58,920 nucleotides of DNA from Opitutaceae bacterium (GCA_003151515.1 PLXS01000023.1:1-58920); one strand, 5' to 3'. Positions 46,424-56,300 are shown, counted from the first letter of the stretch. Notes: generated by a model from the letters alone, not told the origin. Numbers and translations: made by a program.

Positions 46424-46815
46424 CGCGGGCGGATCCACCCATGCTCGAGCGCAAGCAGCACGACACGGCCTTCGAGATCAGCTTCTTCGAATCCGTCCTT
46501 CGCCACGACCCGGGTTTCATCGAGGTGATCGAGATCCTGGGCGGCCTCTACACCAAGCTGGGGCGGATCGCCGAGGGCCTCAAGATGGACCGCAAGCTTG
46601 TGCGCCTGCAGCCGAAGAACCCGACCGCCCACTACAACCTGGCGTGCAGCCTCGCTCTGAGCAGGCGCAACGCCGACGCCCTGCGCGCGCTGCGCCGGGC
46701 GGTCGTTCTCGGCTACCGCGACCTGGAGTGGATGTCGCAGGATCCGGACCTTCAGGGCCTCAAGCGAAACCCCGGGTTCGAGGCGATTGTCGAGCAACTG
46801 AAGCCGCAGGGCTGA
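46420..46815 (+). CDS. TPR-repeat protein coupled to the Fur-like gene
   Basis: The 131-residue protein starts at the ATG at 46420 overlapping the Fur-like stop; the longer frame upstream is a shadow of that gene. Two to three TPR-like helical hairpins are visible: [40 protein letters not shown], then [31 protein letters not shown], and then a part-repeat. TPR proteins are scaffolds. The coupling suggests it may bind or modulate the regulator. No signal peptide is present. Confidence 0.8.
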   Translation: MTRADPPMLERKQHDTAFEISFFESVLRHDPGFIEVIEILGGLYTKLGRIAEGLKMDRKLVRLQPKNPTAHYNLACSLALSRRNADALRALRRAVVLGYRDLEWMSQDPDLQGLKRNPGFEAIVEQLKPQG

Positions 46816-46824
46816 AGCGGGTCC

Positions 46825-47610
46825 GTGTTCTTGCTCAAGAAGTTCGTCTCGTTCTGGCTGATGCCGCTGCCGCTCTGCCTGGCGCTGCTCGTGCTGGGCC
46901 TGTTCCTCGCCCGACGCCCGGCCCGGCAGCGCGCAGGCCGCGCCCTCTGCTGCCTGTCGGCCGCCCTTCTCCTCCTCTTCTCGAACAGGGCGGTCAGCAA
47001 CCGCCTATTGAGGCCGCTCGAGGCGAGGTTCGAGCCGATTCCAGAGATGGCGGCCGGCGCGGCCGCCCCCCGGCAGGTTGCGGGCTGCGAGTTCGTCGTC
47101 GTCCTCGGCTCCGGAAGCTCCCTCATCCCAGGGGCATCGGCGACCGGGCGCCTCTCGACCTCCGGACTGGAGCGCATCGTGGAGGCCGCCAGGCTCCTCA
47201 GGGTCCTGCCAAGGGCGCGGCTTCTCGTCAGCGGGCCGGCCGAGTCCGGCCGCCCGTCGCACGCCACGGTACTCGCCCAGGCCGCCGAATCCCTCGGTGT
47301 CGCGGCCTCGAGGATAACGCTCATCGAGACGGCCTTGGACACCGAGGACGAGTCGCTTGCGGTGGCCAGGATGGCCGGAAGGGCGCGGGTCGCCCTCGTG
47401 ACGTCCGCGTGGCACATGCCCCGTGCCGCCCGCCTGTTCGCCGCCGCGGGCGTCGACTTTGTGCCGTGCCCTACCGACTTCGCGGCGAGGAGGAGCGGGG
47501 ATCGCGGATGGAGCGCGCTCGTGTGCGACAGCGAGTCGCTCGAGACGAGCACGCTCGCGGTTCACGAGTGGTTCGGCCTCCTCTGGCTGCGCCTGCGCCG
47601 CGTCGGATGA
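46825..47610 (+). CDS. YdcF/ElyC/SanA family membrane protein (DUF218)
   Basis: The 261-residue protein has a GTG start at 46825. Two N-terminal spans (FWLMPLPLCLALLVLGLFLA and AGRALCCLSAALLLLFSN) precede the DUF218 domain: CEFVVVLGSGSS, ARLLVSGPAESGRPSHA, DTEDESLAVARMAG and VTSAWHMPRAARLF. This matches the E. coli ElyC branch, which is linked to cell-envelope polymer and lipid-carrier homeostasis. It starts 9 bp after the TPR gene and so lies in the same transcription unit. Confidence 0.87.
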   Translation: MFLLKKFVSFWLMPLPLCLALLVLGLFLARRPARQRAGRALCCLSAALLLLFSNRAVSNRLLRPLEARFEPIPEMAAGAAAPRQVAGCEFVVVLGSGSSLIPGASATGRLSTSGLERIVEAARLLRVLPRARLLVSGPAESGRPSHATVLAQAAESLGVAASRITLIETALDTEDESLAVARMAGRARVALVTSAWHMPRAARLFAAAGVDFVPCPTDFAARRSGDRGWSALVCDSESLETSTLAVHEWFGLLWLRLRRVG

Positions 47611-47660
47611 GGGTCACTGGTTGGGGCGGCAAGGGGGATGTTTTGCGTCGCATTGCCCGT

Positions 47661-47684
47661 AACACAATTGTAACCATTTGTGTT
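47661..47684. promoter_or_regulatory. Inverted repeat at the start of the PhoU-like/Pit operon
   Basis: AACACAA (47661-47667) and TTGTGTT (47678-47684) are perfect inverted repeats with a 10-base spacer, in an AT-rich pocket immediately before the ATG at 47686. This could be an operator or a hairpin over the ribosome site. It lies in the 75-bp gap after the YdcF-like gene, which shows no other gene. Confidence 0.5.
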
Positions 47685-47685
47685 T

Positions 47686-48324
47686 ATGAATTTCTTCGGG
47701 AAGCTGATCGGCAAGAACGAGATCTTCTTCGACCTCCTCGAGGAGGGCGCCCAGGAGGCGAAGGTGAGCGTCGACCTCCTGGAGAAGTTCCTGCGCCAGA
47801 TGGATGACGGCAAGAGGCCCGCCGGCCTCGACGATTTCGTCCAGGCCCGCCGCAAGGAGAAGCGCATACGCCACCAGATGACGGAGGCGCTCACGAGGTC
47901 GTTCATCACGCCGCTCGACCGCGAGGACCTCGAGGCGCTCTCCGTGGCCCTTTACCGCATACCCAAGCAGGTCGAAAAGATAGTCGAGAGGCTGTCGATC
48001 TACCCGGGCCGCGTCCCGTGCGAAATGTTCAGCCGGCAGGCCGAGCTCATGAACCAGGCGGCGGCGGCCCTGGTCTTCATGGTCAAGCAGCTTCGCAAGG
48101 GAACGACGCTCGATGTCATCCGCGAGGCCAATGACCGGCTGCAGTACGCCGAGGCAGAGGCCGACAAGGTGATGCTCGAGCACCTGCGCACCCTCTATGT
48201 GGGGCCCTGCGACGCCAAGGAGCTCGTGGTGCTCCAGAAGCTCTTCGAGATGGTCGAGCAGGCCGTCGACAGGTGCCGCAACGCCGGCAACATTGTCGTC
48301 CAGGTGGTACTCAAGCATTCGTGA
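47686..48324 (+). CDS. PhoU-like DUF47 protein (Pit accessory)
   Basis: The 212-residue protein starts at the ATG at 47686; a GTG two codons upstream is possible but lies inside the inverted repeat. It is all-helical, with the DUF47 pattern FFGKLIGKNEIFFDLLEEGAQEA near the start, RRKEKRIRHQMTEALTRSFITPLDREDLEALS, and the C-terminal DAKELVVLQKLFEMVEQAVDRCRNAGNIV. Members pair with Pit transporters and are thought to modulate phosphate uptake. The pit gene follows 13 bp later. Confidence 0.92.
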   Translation: MNFFGKLIGKNEIFFDLLEEGAQEAKVSVDLLEKFLRQMDDGKRPAGLDDFVQARRKEKRIRHQMTEALTRSFITPLDREDLEALSVALYRIPKQVEKIVERLSIYPGRVPCEMFSRQAELMNQAAAALVFMVKQLRKGTTLDVIREANDRLQYAEAEADKVMLEHLRTLYVGPCDAKELVVLQKLFEMVEQAVDRCRNAGNIVVQVVLKHS

Positions 48325-48337
48325 TTGGAAGCGCCCA

Positions 48338-49375
48338 ATGACGCTTCTCGCATTCACGGTCCTCGCCGCGCTGGTTTTCGCCTACATCAATGGCTTCCAC
48401 GACACGGCGAACGCCATCGCGACGGTCGTTTCCACGAAGGTCCTGACGCCGAGGCTCGCCGTGGCGTGGGCGAGCCTTTGGAACCTGGTCGGAGCTTTGG
48501 CCGGCACCGCCGTCGCGTCCACGATCGCCACCGGCCTGGTCGACGCCGGGGCGGTCAACATGACCATAGTCCTTTGCGCGCTCCTGTCGGCCATAGCGTG
48601 GGGCCTGATCACATGGTGGCTGGGGCTTCCATCAAGCTCCTCGCAGGCGCTCGTGGGCAGTCTTTGCGGGGCCACGGTGGCGGGCTCCGGGGGTGACTGG
48701 GGCGTTCTCAAGTGGTCGACGGGCCTCTGGCCCAAGGTCGTGCTGCCGATGTTTACGTCGCCTGTCATCGGGTTCCTGGGCGGGATGCTGCTGATGAGCG
48801 CCATCATGCTGGCTTTCTGCCGGGTGCGGCCGCTCACCGTCATGAGGATCTTCGGCAAGGCGCAGCTGATCAGCGCCGGATTCATGGGCTTCAGCCACGG
48901 TTCCAACGATGGGCAGAAGGCCATGGGCATCGTCGCCCTCGCGCTATTCTCGGCCACAAGGTCGGGCCTGTTTGCCCACCTGCCCGCCTGGGCCTCGTTT
49001 GTTCGAATCCCGGAGTACAACACCATCCCGAAATGGATCATCGTGATTTGCGCCCTCACAATGGCGGCCGGCACCGCGGGTGGCGGAATGCGCATCATTC
49101 GGACCATGGGCCAGAGGCTGGTGAAGCTCCAGCCCGTCAATGGATTTGCCGCCGAGACAACCGCCGCCATCATTATCTACGGCGCATCGACGATCGGCGT
49201 TCCCCTCTCCACGACGCACGTGATATCCACCTCCATCATGGGGGTCGGGGCTACCAAGCGCTTCAGCGCCGTGAAGTGGCTGGTCGTCGAAAGGATCGTC
49301 TGGGCCTGGGTCCTGACGCTGCCCGTCACGGCCCTCCTCGGCGCCGCCTTTGTCTGGCTCTCCCGTGCGCTCTGA
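48338..49375 (+). CDS. pit: Inorganic phosphate transporter, Pit family
   Basis: The 345-residue inner-membrane protein starts at the ATG at 48338. PiT/PNaS signature repeats are present: YINGFHDTANAIATVVSTKVLTPR in the first half and GFMGFSHGSNDGQKAMGIVALAL in the second. Additional features are LPSSSSQALVGSLCG and IGVPLSTTHVISTSIMGVG. It is a low-affinity metal-phosphate/proton symporter. It follows the DUF47 gene directly. The next sequence downstream is the minus-strand TolC remnant. Confidence 0.95.
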   Translation: MTLLAFTVLAALVFAYINGFHDTANAIATVVSTKVLTPRLAVAWASLWNLVGALAGTAVASTIATGLVDAGAVNMTIVLCALLSAIAWGLITWWLGLPSSSSQALVGSLCGATVAGSGGDWGVLKWSTGLWPKVVLPMFTSPVIGFLGGMLLMSAIMLAFCRVRPLTVMRIFGKAQLISAGFMGFSHGSNDGQKAMGIVALALFSATRSGLFAHLPAWASFVRIPEYNTIPKWIIVICALTMAAGTAGGGMRIIRTMGQRLVKLQPVNGFAAETTAAIIIYGASTIGVPLSTTHVISTSIMGVGATKRFSAVKWLVVERIVWAWVLTLPVTALLGAAFVWLSRAL

Positions 49376-49400
49376 GCGCGCCCTGGGAGGGCCCCTGGCC

Positions 49401-49683
49401 TCAGCGCAGCGATCCGGCCTGGAAATCGAGGACGGCCATCTGGATCCTCGCGTCGTATTCCGCGTTCGCCAAAGCCAACGCGGCGTTGGTCTGGTTCACC
49501 TGCGCGTCGCTCAGCTCCACGACAGAGGAGCTTCCGGCCTTGTGGCGCGCCCGCGCCAAATCCAGCGCCCCCGAGGCGTGCTTGAGGAGCTGGCGCGTCC
49601 TCGCCACGCGCTTGAAGGCCGTCCCGACCGCAACGGGCGCCAGACGGACGCCGCGAACGACGTTCTCCTCCGCCTCGCCCAGC
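49401..49683 (-). pseudogene. C-terminal remnant of a TolC-type outer-membrane efflux protein
   Basis: About 90 residues of a TolC-type protein remain, ending at a normal stop at 49401. GEAEENVV continues through ARTRQLLKHASGALDLARARHKAG, then SSSVVELSDAQVNQTNAALALAN, then AEYDARIQMAVLDFQAGSL. This is the last long helix pair of the family. The N-terminal ~300 residues are missing. The frame stays open upstream to 49817, but there it runs antisense to a glycogen-synthase remnant and has no TolC character. It is a different OMF type from the intact NodT-type protein encoded at 50450-51955. Confidence 0.75.
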
Positions 49684-49975
49684 TTGTTCGAGCCCTGCCG
49701 ACTGACCCGACTGATCGGCCTGCGCAACGGCACAGTGCCGATTGTCCGCGCGACCGGCGGGCAGTGCGACACGGTGCTCGACGCCAATTTCGCGCACAAG
49801 CCCTGCCACGAGCGCACGGGCTACGCCTTCAACGACTTCGATGCCGAGGGCCCCGAATCGGCGCTCTCGCGCGCGATCGGGATGTGGTACTCGTATCCGC
49901 AACATTCTTGCGAACTCATGGTCAATGGCATGCGCTCGGGTTCCTCTTGGAACCATCCGGACCACCATTGCTTGA
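49675..49975 (+). pseudogene. Decayed C-terminal fragment of glycogen/starch synthase
   Basis: About 100 residues in one open frame match the C-terminal domain of glycogen synthase: SLFEPCRLTRLIGLR and GTVPIVRATGG, then ERTGYAFNDFDAEGPESAL, then WYSYPQHSCELMVNGM, then SSWNHPDHH. Several normally fixed positions have changed (GGLADTV is now GGQCDTV, EPCGLTQ is now EPCRLTR, and YSWN is now SSWN). There is no N-terminal domain. The fragment is cut at 49675, where it meets the minus-strand TolC remnant. I read it as a non-functional, mutating remnant from a rearrangement. Confidence 0.7.
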
Positions 49976-50006
49976 CCCAGGGGGCGCTGGATTTGACGCG
50001 TCGACA

Positions 50007-50024
50007 GAAGGGACCCCTCCCTTC
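50007..50024. terminator. Hairpin downstream of the DUF190 gene
   Basis: GAAGGGA (50007-50013) and TCCCTTC (50018-50024) form a perfect 7-bp stem with a CCCC loop, about 65 bp past the DUF190 stop on the minus strand. There is no T-tract. It may end the efflux operon transcript or mark the edge of the inserted segment. The surrounding 49976-50090 shows no gene. Confidence 0.4.
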
Positions 50025-50090
50025 GACGTATATGCCGAACCTCCCCTTTCAGGGTTCAGCCACATGAGTCAATCTCAGCGGCCGTTGGTA

Positions 50091-50432
50091 TTAGTCGTCT
50101 AACCGGCGCGGCCCGCAAAGCTCGACGGTTTCGCAAGTCATCAGGCCGATATCCTTGCGTTCGGCGAGGCGTCGGACCAGGGGCTCGATCTTTCGAGCCG
50201 TGTCGACAATCTCGATGACCACCGGAAGGTCGGTGGAAAAGAGCACATCGGCAGTGTGCAGCCGCGTCGAGCGGCCAAAGCCGGCCGATCCGTACATCAC
50301 CGTGACGCCGGCAATGTGCATCGCCCGCGCCTCCTGCACGATCGACCTGAAGAGCGGCTGATCGACGTCCACTTTGTCCTCGCCAAGATAGATTGTCAGG
50401 CGGCGGACCTCGGATTGGGCTGAATCCTGCAT
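50091..50432 (-). CDS. DUF190 family PII-like protein
   Basis: The 113-residue protein starts at the ATG at 50432. A GTG at 50453 would overlap the stop of the preceding gene (GTGA) and add seven residues. The DUF190 pattern is RRLTIYLGEDKVD, then SIVQEARAMHIAGVTVMYGSAGFG, then STDLPVVIEIVDTARKIEPLVRRL. This is a ferredoxin-like fold related to PII signalling proteins, best known beside fluoride channel genes. Here it is the last gene of an RND efflux operon. It may be a small-molecule-sensing partner of the pump, but that is inference. Confidence 0.88.
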   Translation of the reverse strand: MQDSAQSEVRRLTIYLGEDKVDVDQPLFRSIVQEARAMHIAGVTVMYGSAGFGRSTRLHTADVLFSTDLPVVIEIVDTARKIEPLVRRLAERKDIGLMTCETVELCGPRRLDD

Positions 50433-50449
50433 GGGCGTTCGCCTAACTC

Positions 50450-51955
50450 TCACTGGGCGGCGCCAGAGTCAAGCACACGCCGGAAGGCGGCGACGACCGC
50501 CGGCAGCGGCCGCTGAATCGGCGGCAGAGCCTGATAGTCTTCCCAGCCGCCGCCCAGTCCACGGTAAAGCGCCACCAGGGCATCCGCCGCCGTCTGATTC
50601 GAGGCGGCATACTGGTTCTCGAGATCGAATTCCTGGCGCTGTGCATCCAGCACGTTGAGATAATCGGTGAGACCGTGCTCGTAGCGTTCGGTGGCTAGAG
50701 TCACTGAGCGCTGGCTCGCCACCAGAGCTGTCGAGAGGTACGCCAGGCTGTTCTGCTCCGCGGCGTAGACTTGCGTCGCGCTGTCCACCTGCCGCACCGC
50801 CTCGATTACCGTGCGCTTGTAGTTCAACAGGGATTCCTTGTGCCGGAAATCGGCGACCTCCACGAGGGCATCAAGGGTGCCGAAGTCGAGCAAGGACCAA
50901 GCCGCCGAGGGAACCACCGCCCAGATCTCATGGCTCGACCCCGGTCCCGGCGGATCGGGGCGCTGGACGCCGACTGCTCCGCTCACGTCGATGTGCGGGA
51001 ACAGGTTGCCGATGGCCACGCCGATGCGGGCGTTCGAGGCCGCCAGCTCACGCTCCGCCTCGCGGATGTCGGGCCGACGGCGCAGAAGTTCTACCGGTAG
51101 CCCGATGCCGACGGACGCGGGCAGCGCGGGAATCATCCCTGGTGCCTGCAGCTCCTTGTCGATTGTCTCTGGATATTGGCCGATCAGCACGGCGATGCTG
51201 TAGCGAGCGGCGGCAATCTGGGCGGTCAGGGGCGCGACCTCAACCTGCAGCGTGGCGAGCTCGCGTTGCGCCAGCGTGAGGTCCAACTCATTGGTGAGGC
51301 CGCGGTCGTAGCGAACCTGCACATACTTCAGGCCCTTTTGGGCCGCTTCAACATCGTGGCTCAGAGCGGCGAGCCGCATCTCCAGGCCGCGCAGGTCGAA
51401 ATAGGCCTGAGCCACTTGCGCGATCACCGCGACGGTCACGTCATTGCGCGCCGCGGCCGCCGCCTGCATGTCATACCTTGCCGCCTCAAGCTCGCGGCGG
51501 AGCTGGCCGAAGAGATCTATCTCCATGCCCCCGGCGAAGCCGCCCGCCCGCTTGATCGTGCCGCCATTGCGGTTGTCGGCCGATGAGAGCGGCGGCTCGA
51601 CGCGTCCGCGGGTTAGGTCGGAGCCCGTGCCGGCGCCGGCGGCGCCCGTGGCGTCGGCGGCCGGCAACAGTGTGCCTAAGACGCCGGCTTCGGTAGCTTC
51701 AGACTCCTGAAGCCGGGCGATGGCCACCTGCAGGTCCAGGTTCGCGGCGATCGCCCGCCTGACGAGGGACGTAAGCTCGTCGTCGTTAAAGGCTTCCCAC
51801 CAATGAGCGCGATCGATCGGCGGGCTCGCCGGTGCCGTGGCGGCCACGGCCGCGAAAGCCGGAGGCGCATCGGGCTTGGGCGAATGATAATTGGGGCCGA
51901 CCGCGCAGCCCGCTAGCAGGCCCAGCAGAAGCACTTCGATCCAGCGCCAGCGCAT
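50450..51955 (-). CDS. RND efflux outer-membrane lipoprotein (NodT/OprM type)
   Basis: The 501-residue protein has a lipoprotein signal (LLLGLLAGC, Cys17, then AVGPNYHSP, the usual NodT start). Two OEP repeats follow, with WWEAFNDDELTSLVRRAIAANLDLQVA in the first half and LLRRRPDIREAERELAASNARIGVAIGNLFPHI in the second. It forms the outer-membrane channel of the pump encoded upstream. It starts 2 bp after the adaptor stop. It differs in type from the TolC remnant at 49401. Confidence 0.94.
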   Translation of the reverse strand: MRWRWIEVLLLGLLAGCAVGPNYHSPKPDAPPAFAAVAATAPASPPIDRAHWWEAFNDDELTSLVRRAIAANLDLQVAIARLQESEATEAGVLGTLLPAADATGAAGAGTGSDLTRGRVEPPLSSADNRNGGTIKRAGGFAGGMEIDLFGQLRRELEAARYDMQAAAAARNDVTVAVIAQVAQAYFDLRGLEMRLAALSHDVEAAQKGLKYVQVRYDRGLTNELDLTLAQRELATLQVEVAPLTAQIAAARYSIAVLIGQYPETIDKELQAPGMIPALPASVGIGLPVELLRRRPDIREAERELAASNARIGVAIGNLFPHIDVSGAVGVQRPDPPGPGSSHEIWAVVPSAAWSLLDFGTLDALVEVADFRHKESLLNYKRTVIEAVRQVDSATQVYAAEQNSLAYLSTALVASQRSVTLATERYEHGLTDYLNVLDAQRQEFDLENQYAASNQTAADALVALYRGLGGGWEDYQALPPIQRPLPAVVAAFRRVLDSGAAQ

Positions 51956-51957
51956 GG

Positions 51958-53310
51958 TCAGGCCTTCTTCTTTCCGTTGGGCGCGACCGGCTTGCCGTCC
52001 ACCATCACCACATCGACCTCGTTGCCATCGGCAATCTGGCTGTTGATATTGAGCACAACCTGGTCGCCGGGGAGGACTCCCGACGCGAGATTGACGGTCG
52101 TGCCGTTGTCCTCGGCGATGGTCACCGGGCGAATCTGGACGTGGCCGCCCTCGACCACCGCCACCTCGGTACCCCGCGAGTGGAACATGATCGCCGCCGC
52201 TGGCACTTCCGAAACCCCTTTGGTCCGCAGGTGGAAGGTGGCATCGACATAAAGGCCCGGAACGAGGGCGCCGTCCTTATTGGGAATGTCCGCCTCGACC
52301 TTCAACGTTCGCGACTGCGGATCGACCGCGTCTGATGTTCGGGTTATGGTGCCGGAGAAGACACGGGCCCCCGTGCCGCTTGTGACCACGTCCACCGGGC
52401 TGCCCACTTTCATCGAGGGGGCGGCATTCTGCGGCACGTTGACAAACACGCGGATGGGATCGTTCTGCGTCATGCGGTAGAGCACCGTCGTGGCGGCCGT
52501 GCTGCCGGCGGTGACCAGATTGCCGATGTCGATGCGCCGCTGGGTGATGACACCGGCGAAGGGCGCCGTGACCTTCTTGTATTCCTCGAACGCCATATAC
52601 TTGTCGACGTCGCCTTGCGCCTGATTCACATCGGCCTGCGCCGCCACGAGCGCCGCTGCCGCGCTCTCGTAACCGGCCTTCTTGTCCGCCGTTTCCTGTT
52701 CCGAGACGACGCCTTTCGGCGATTCGCGCCAGCGGGCATAAGTGGTTTCGGCGAAATTGGCTTGGGCCTCGCGCACCTTTACATTGGCCTCGGCCGTCCG
52801 CAGCTCGGCCCGGGCGGCCGCGAGCTGAGCGTCGAGGTCGGGCGTGTCGATTACCGCCAGCACTTGCCCGGCGGTGACGTGGTCGCCGATGTCAATGGAC
52901 CAATTGGAGACGTAACCGTCTACTCGCGCGTAGATCGTCGCCTCGTACCAGGCGGCGGTTTCACCCGGGAGTACGAGTGCGCTGGTCGGCGCGGCGGGCT
53001 TCACCGTGGTGACATCCACCTCCGCGGGCGCTGCGGCGGCGAGCGCCGTTTCGACCGCGAGCTCATGCGCCTCGAATCTGCGCATGAAGAACACGATGAT
53101 GAAGGCCACCAGCAGGACGCCGAGCACGATGCCCGCCGCGACCTGCGTACGCGTGCCGGTGTCGGCCGCGCGCATGTACGATACAAACCACCTCACGGTG
53201 TATCGGCGGGGGGTCCCGGCCTCCCGCGTCGGGCCTTCGCGCCTGTCAGGTGCGCTGTTCGGCGCGCCGGCTGGCGGGTCGGCGCGCGTTGCTTTCGCGT
53301 CGTGTGGCAT
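51958..53310 (-). CDS. RND efflux periplasmic adaptor (MFP)
   Basis: The 450-residue protein starts at the ATG at 53310 with an AGGAG site at 53320-53324. A cytoplasmic Pro/Arg-rich segment of ~55 residues precedes a single span (VAAGIVLGVLLVAFIIVFF). The adaptor core includes ATIYARVDGYVSNWSIDIGDHVTAGQVLAVIDTPDLDAQL, a hairpin (~150-215), VTAPFAGVITQRRIDIGNLVTAG and the C-terminal VNLASGVLPGDQVVLNI. The long N-terminal tail is typical of adaptors in this pump clade. It lies 27 bp after the permease stop. Confidence 0.93.
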   Translation of the reverse strand: MPHDAKATRADPPAGAPNSAPDRREGPTREAGTPRRYTVRWFVSYMRAADTGTRTQVAAGIVLGVLLVAFIIVFFMRRFEAHELAVETALAAAAPAEVDVTTVKPAAPTSALVLPGETAAWYEATIYARVDGYVSNWSIDIGDHVTAGQVLAVIDTPDLDAQLAAARAELRTAEANVKVREAQANFAETTYARWRESPKGVVSEQETADKKAGYESAAAALVAAQADVNQAQGDVDKYMAFEEYKKVTAPFAGVITQRRIDIGNLVTAGSTAATTVLYRMTQNDPIRVFVNVPQNAAPSMKVGSPVDVVTSGTGARVFSGTITRTSDAVDPQSRTLKVEADIPNKDGALVPGLYVDATFHLRTKGVSEVPAAAIMFHSRGTEVAVVEGGHVQIRPVTIAEDNGTTVNLASGVLPGDQVVLNINSQIADGNEVDVVMVDGKPVAPNGKKKA

Positions 53311-53337
53311 TGCTATTCTCTCCTCGTGCGGACGGTG

Positions 53338-56300
53338 TTATTGGGCTGTTGCAAGTGAGTCTCCGTGAGAAAGGCCGTGTGGTTCCGGCTGTGTCCGCGG
53401 GCGGCGGCGCAACAGGCCGTACATCGACGGCACGAACACGAGTGTGGCGAAGGTCGCGAACATCAGGCCGCCGATGACCGCGCGGGCCAGCGGCGCGTTC
53501 TGTTCGCCGCCTTCGCCGACGCCTAGCGCCATGGGAATCATGCCCAGAATCATCGCGCCGGCGGTCATGAGAACGGGGCGCAGCCGGGTGTAGCCGGCTG
53601 TCAAGGCCGCTTCGAGCGGCGAATCGCCCGCCTCCATCCGCTGATTCGCAAATGTCACGACCAGGATGCTATTGGCCGTGGTCAGGCCGATGCACATCAG
53701 CGTTCCCATGAGCGCGGGAACGCTCAGGTGGGTCTGGGTGACGAACAGCATCCAAATCACGCCGCTGAGCGCGAAAGGCACCGCCATCAGCACGATGAGG
53801 GGATCGATCCAGCTTTGGAAGTTGATGACCAGGAAGAGATAGATGAGCACGACCGCGAATGCCATGCCGGAGAACAGGCCGGAGTAGCTCTCGCGCATGG
53901 TGTCGACCTGACCGCTCAAGGTCACGGTAATGGCGGCGGCAGCCGGAGGCCGATCCTTGGCGATCACCTTGTCGATCGCCGAGGCGGCGGAGGCTAGGTC
54001 GCGGTTCTGGACGTCCGCATCGACGTCAAATACGGGGCGAATGTTGAGCTGGGACAGCGCCAGCGGCGTGGTGCCGCGGCTTATCTTGGAAAGGTTCATC
54101 AAGAGTTGGGAGCGGCCCGCCGTGCCCGTTTGCGCCGACATTGGGATCTGCCAAATGTCGTTCAGCGTGTTGATTTTGTACGTCGGGAGCTGCACCGCCA
54201 GCGGGTAGCTGACCCCGTTGCTCGGATCGACCCAGAAGTTAGGCGCGGTCTGAACGCTGTTGTTGGTCGTCACCAGCACGTCGCTGGCGGCCTCGTATTG
54301 GTTGAGGCCCACCTCCTGGGCCATCGAGCGGTCGACATCCACGCCGAGCGTCGGCGCATTGGGCACCTGGAACACGTGGGAGTCGACGACCCCCGGAACC
54401 CTGTGCAGATCCCTCGCGATCTTCTCGGCCACCGCGTAGGCCGCGTCGTTGTCGGGGCCGGACACTCTGATGTCGATCGGCGCGGGCTGGCCGAAGTTGA
54501 GCACCTGGTCGACGATGTCAGCCGGCTGGAAGAAGAACTGCAACTCCGCGAAGCGCTTCGGCAGCTCGCGGCGCAGCAGCGCAGTCAGGCGAGCGGTCGG
54601 CGTGTGGCGCTCCTTGAGGGAAATGAGGATCTCGCCATCCATTGGGCTCACAGTCGCGGAGTCGCTGAGCGCGATGTTCATGCCGCTGTAGGGCAGGCCG
54701 ATATTGTCCAGGATCGTGTCGATCTGCGCGGTGCCCACGAGCCCGCGGATATCCTGTTCTATTTCCGCGAAATAGGCCTGGGTCTGCTCGATGCGCGTGC
54801 CCGGCGGGGCGCGCACGTGAAGGCGCATCTGGCCGGCGTCGACCTGCGGAAAGAAGTCCTCGCCCAGCATCGGGAACAGCGGCAGCGATATCGCAATCAG
54901 CACCAGGAAGAATCCCGCCGTGCGGCCGGCGTTCTCCAGAGCCCAAGCCACCGTCGTGCGATAGGCCTCGCGGAACCGCCCGAAGCCGTGCTCGAAGCCC
55001 TGGTGAATCGCGCTGAATAGATTACGGGATGCGCGCCGCGCCGCCTGCTCTGCATCGCTATGCCCGTCGTGCTTGGCGGCCATGGACCGCATCAGGTACT
55101 TGAACAGCACCGGGACCAGGGTGAAGGACAGTGCAAGGCTCGCGATCAGCGCCATGCAGACTGACAGCGACAGCGGCGAGAACAGATACTTCGCGGTTCC
55201 CCGCAGCAGGAAGACCGGAATGAAAACCGTGCAGATGCAGAACGTCGCGAGGAACGTCGGTGATGCGACTTCGGTCGCGCCCTGAAGAATCGCCATTTCC
55301 AAGGGCTCGCCCTCGTGCACGTGCCGCTCGATGTTCTCGATGACCACCGTGCCGTTGTCGACTAGAATGCCGACCGCGAGGGCAAAGCCGCCGAGCGTCA
55401 TGGTGTTGAGGGTCTGACCGCCGACGTACATGATGAGAACGGCGGTGACGATCGACAGCGGGATTGAGGCAAGGATGATCAGCGTCAGCCGCCAGTTGCC
55501 CAGGAACAAGAGGATCATCAGCGCCGTCAGCCCTGCCGCCATCAGGCCGCCCATCTTGACGCTGTTGAGCGAGGCTTTGACGAAGACCGATTGGTCGAAC
55601 AGCGCGTGGATCTTCACGGTGCTCGGAATGATCCTCTTGATGTAGGGCAGGGCGTCGCGGATGCCGTCGATTACGGCGAGCGTGGATTCGCCGCCGGTCT
55701 TGCGGATCGTGATTAGCGCGCCGGGCGTGCCGTCGACGGTCACCGAATTGGTCTGGACCTGATAGCCGTCGTGCACATGCGCGACGTCGCGCATGAACAC
55801 AATCTTCCCGTTCACCTCCTTGATCGGGAAGGCGTTGATCTTGGCGATCTCGTCGGGGCTGTTGTTCATGGTCAGCGTGTAGTCCTTGGAGCCAATTTTC
55901 ACGTCGCCGGCGGGAAGGATGACGTTCTGATGCTGCAAGGCGCTGCAGACGTCGCCGGGCGATATGCCGCGCGCGTTCAAGGCCCCCTGATCGAGATCGG
56001 CCATGATTATGCGCGGCTTGCCGCCGTAGGCCTGCGGCACCTGGGCGCCGTGAACCACGGCAAGAGCGGGACGGATGACGTTCTGGGCGAGGTCGTTGAG
56101 CTTGGTATCGGGCAGTTCGTTCGACGACAGGCTGAGCTGGATCACCGGCACGTCGGTGGCGCCATAGCGCAGCACGAGCGGCGGCGTGATGCCCGGCGGC
56201 AGGTATTTCAGCACGACGAGCGCGCTCGATGCCAGCTGCGAGACCGCGCGGCTGACGTCAGCGCCCTCCTGCAGATAAACCTTTTCGACACCGACGCCGG

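Noticed and set aside
49350..50102. 250-codon plus-strand ORF over the remnant region
   Set aside because: It is out of frame with the glycogen-synthase remnant, has no domain pattern, and runs antisense to the TolC remnant.
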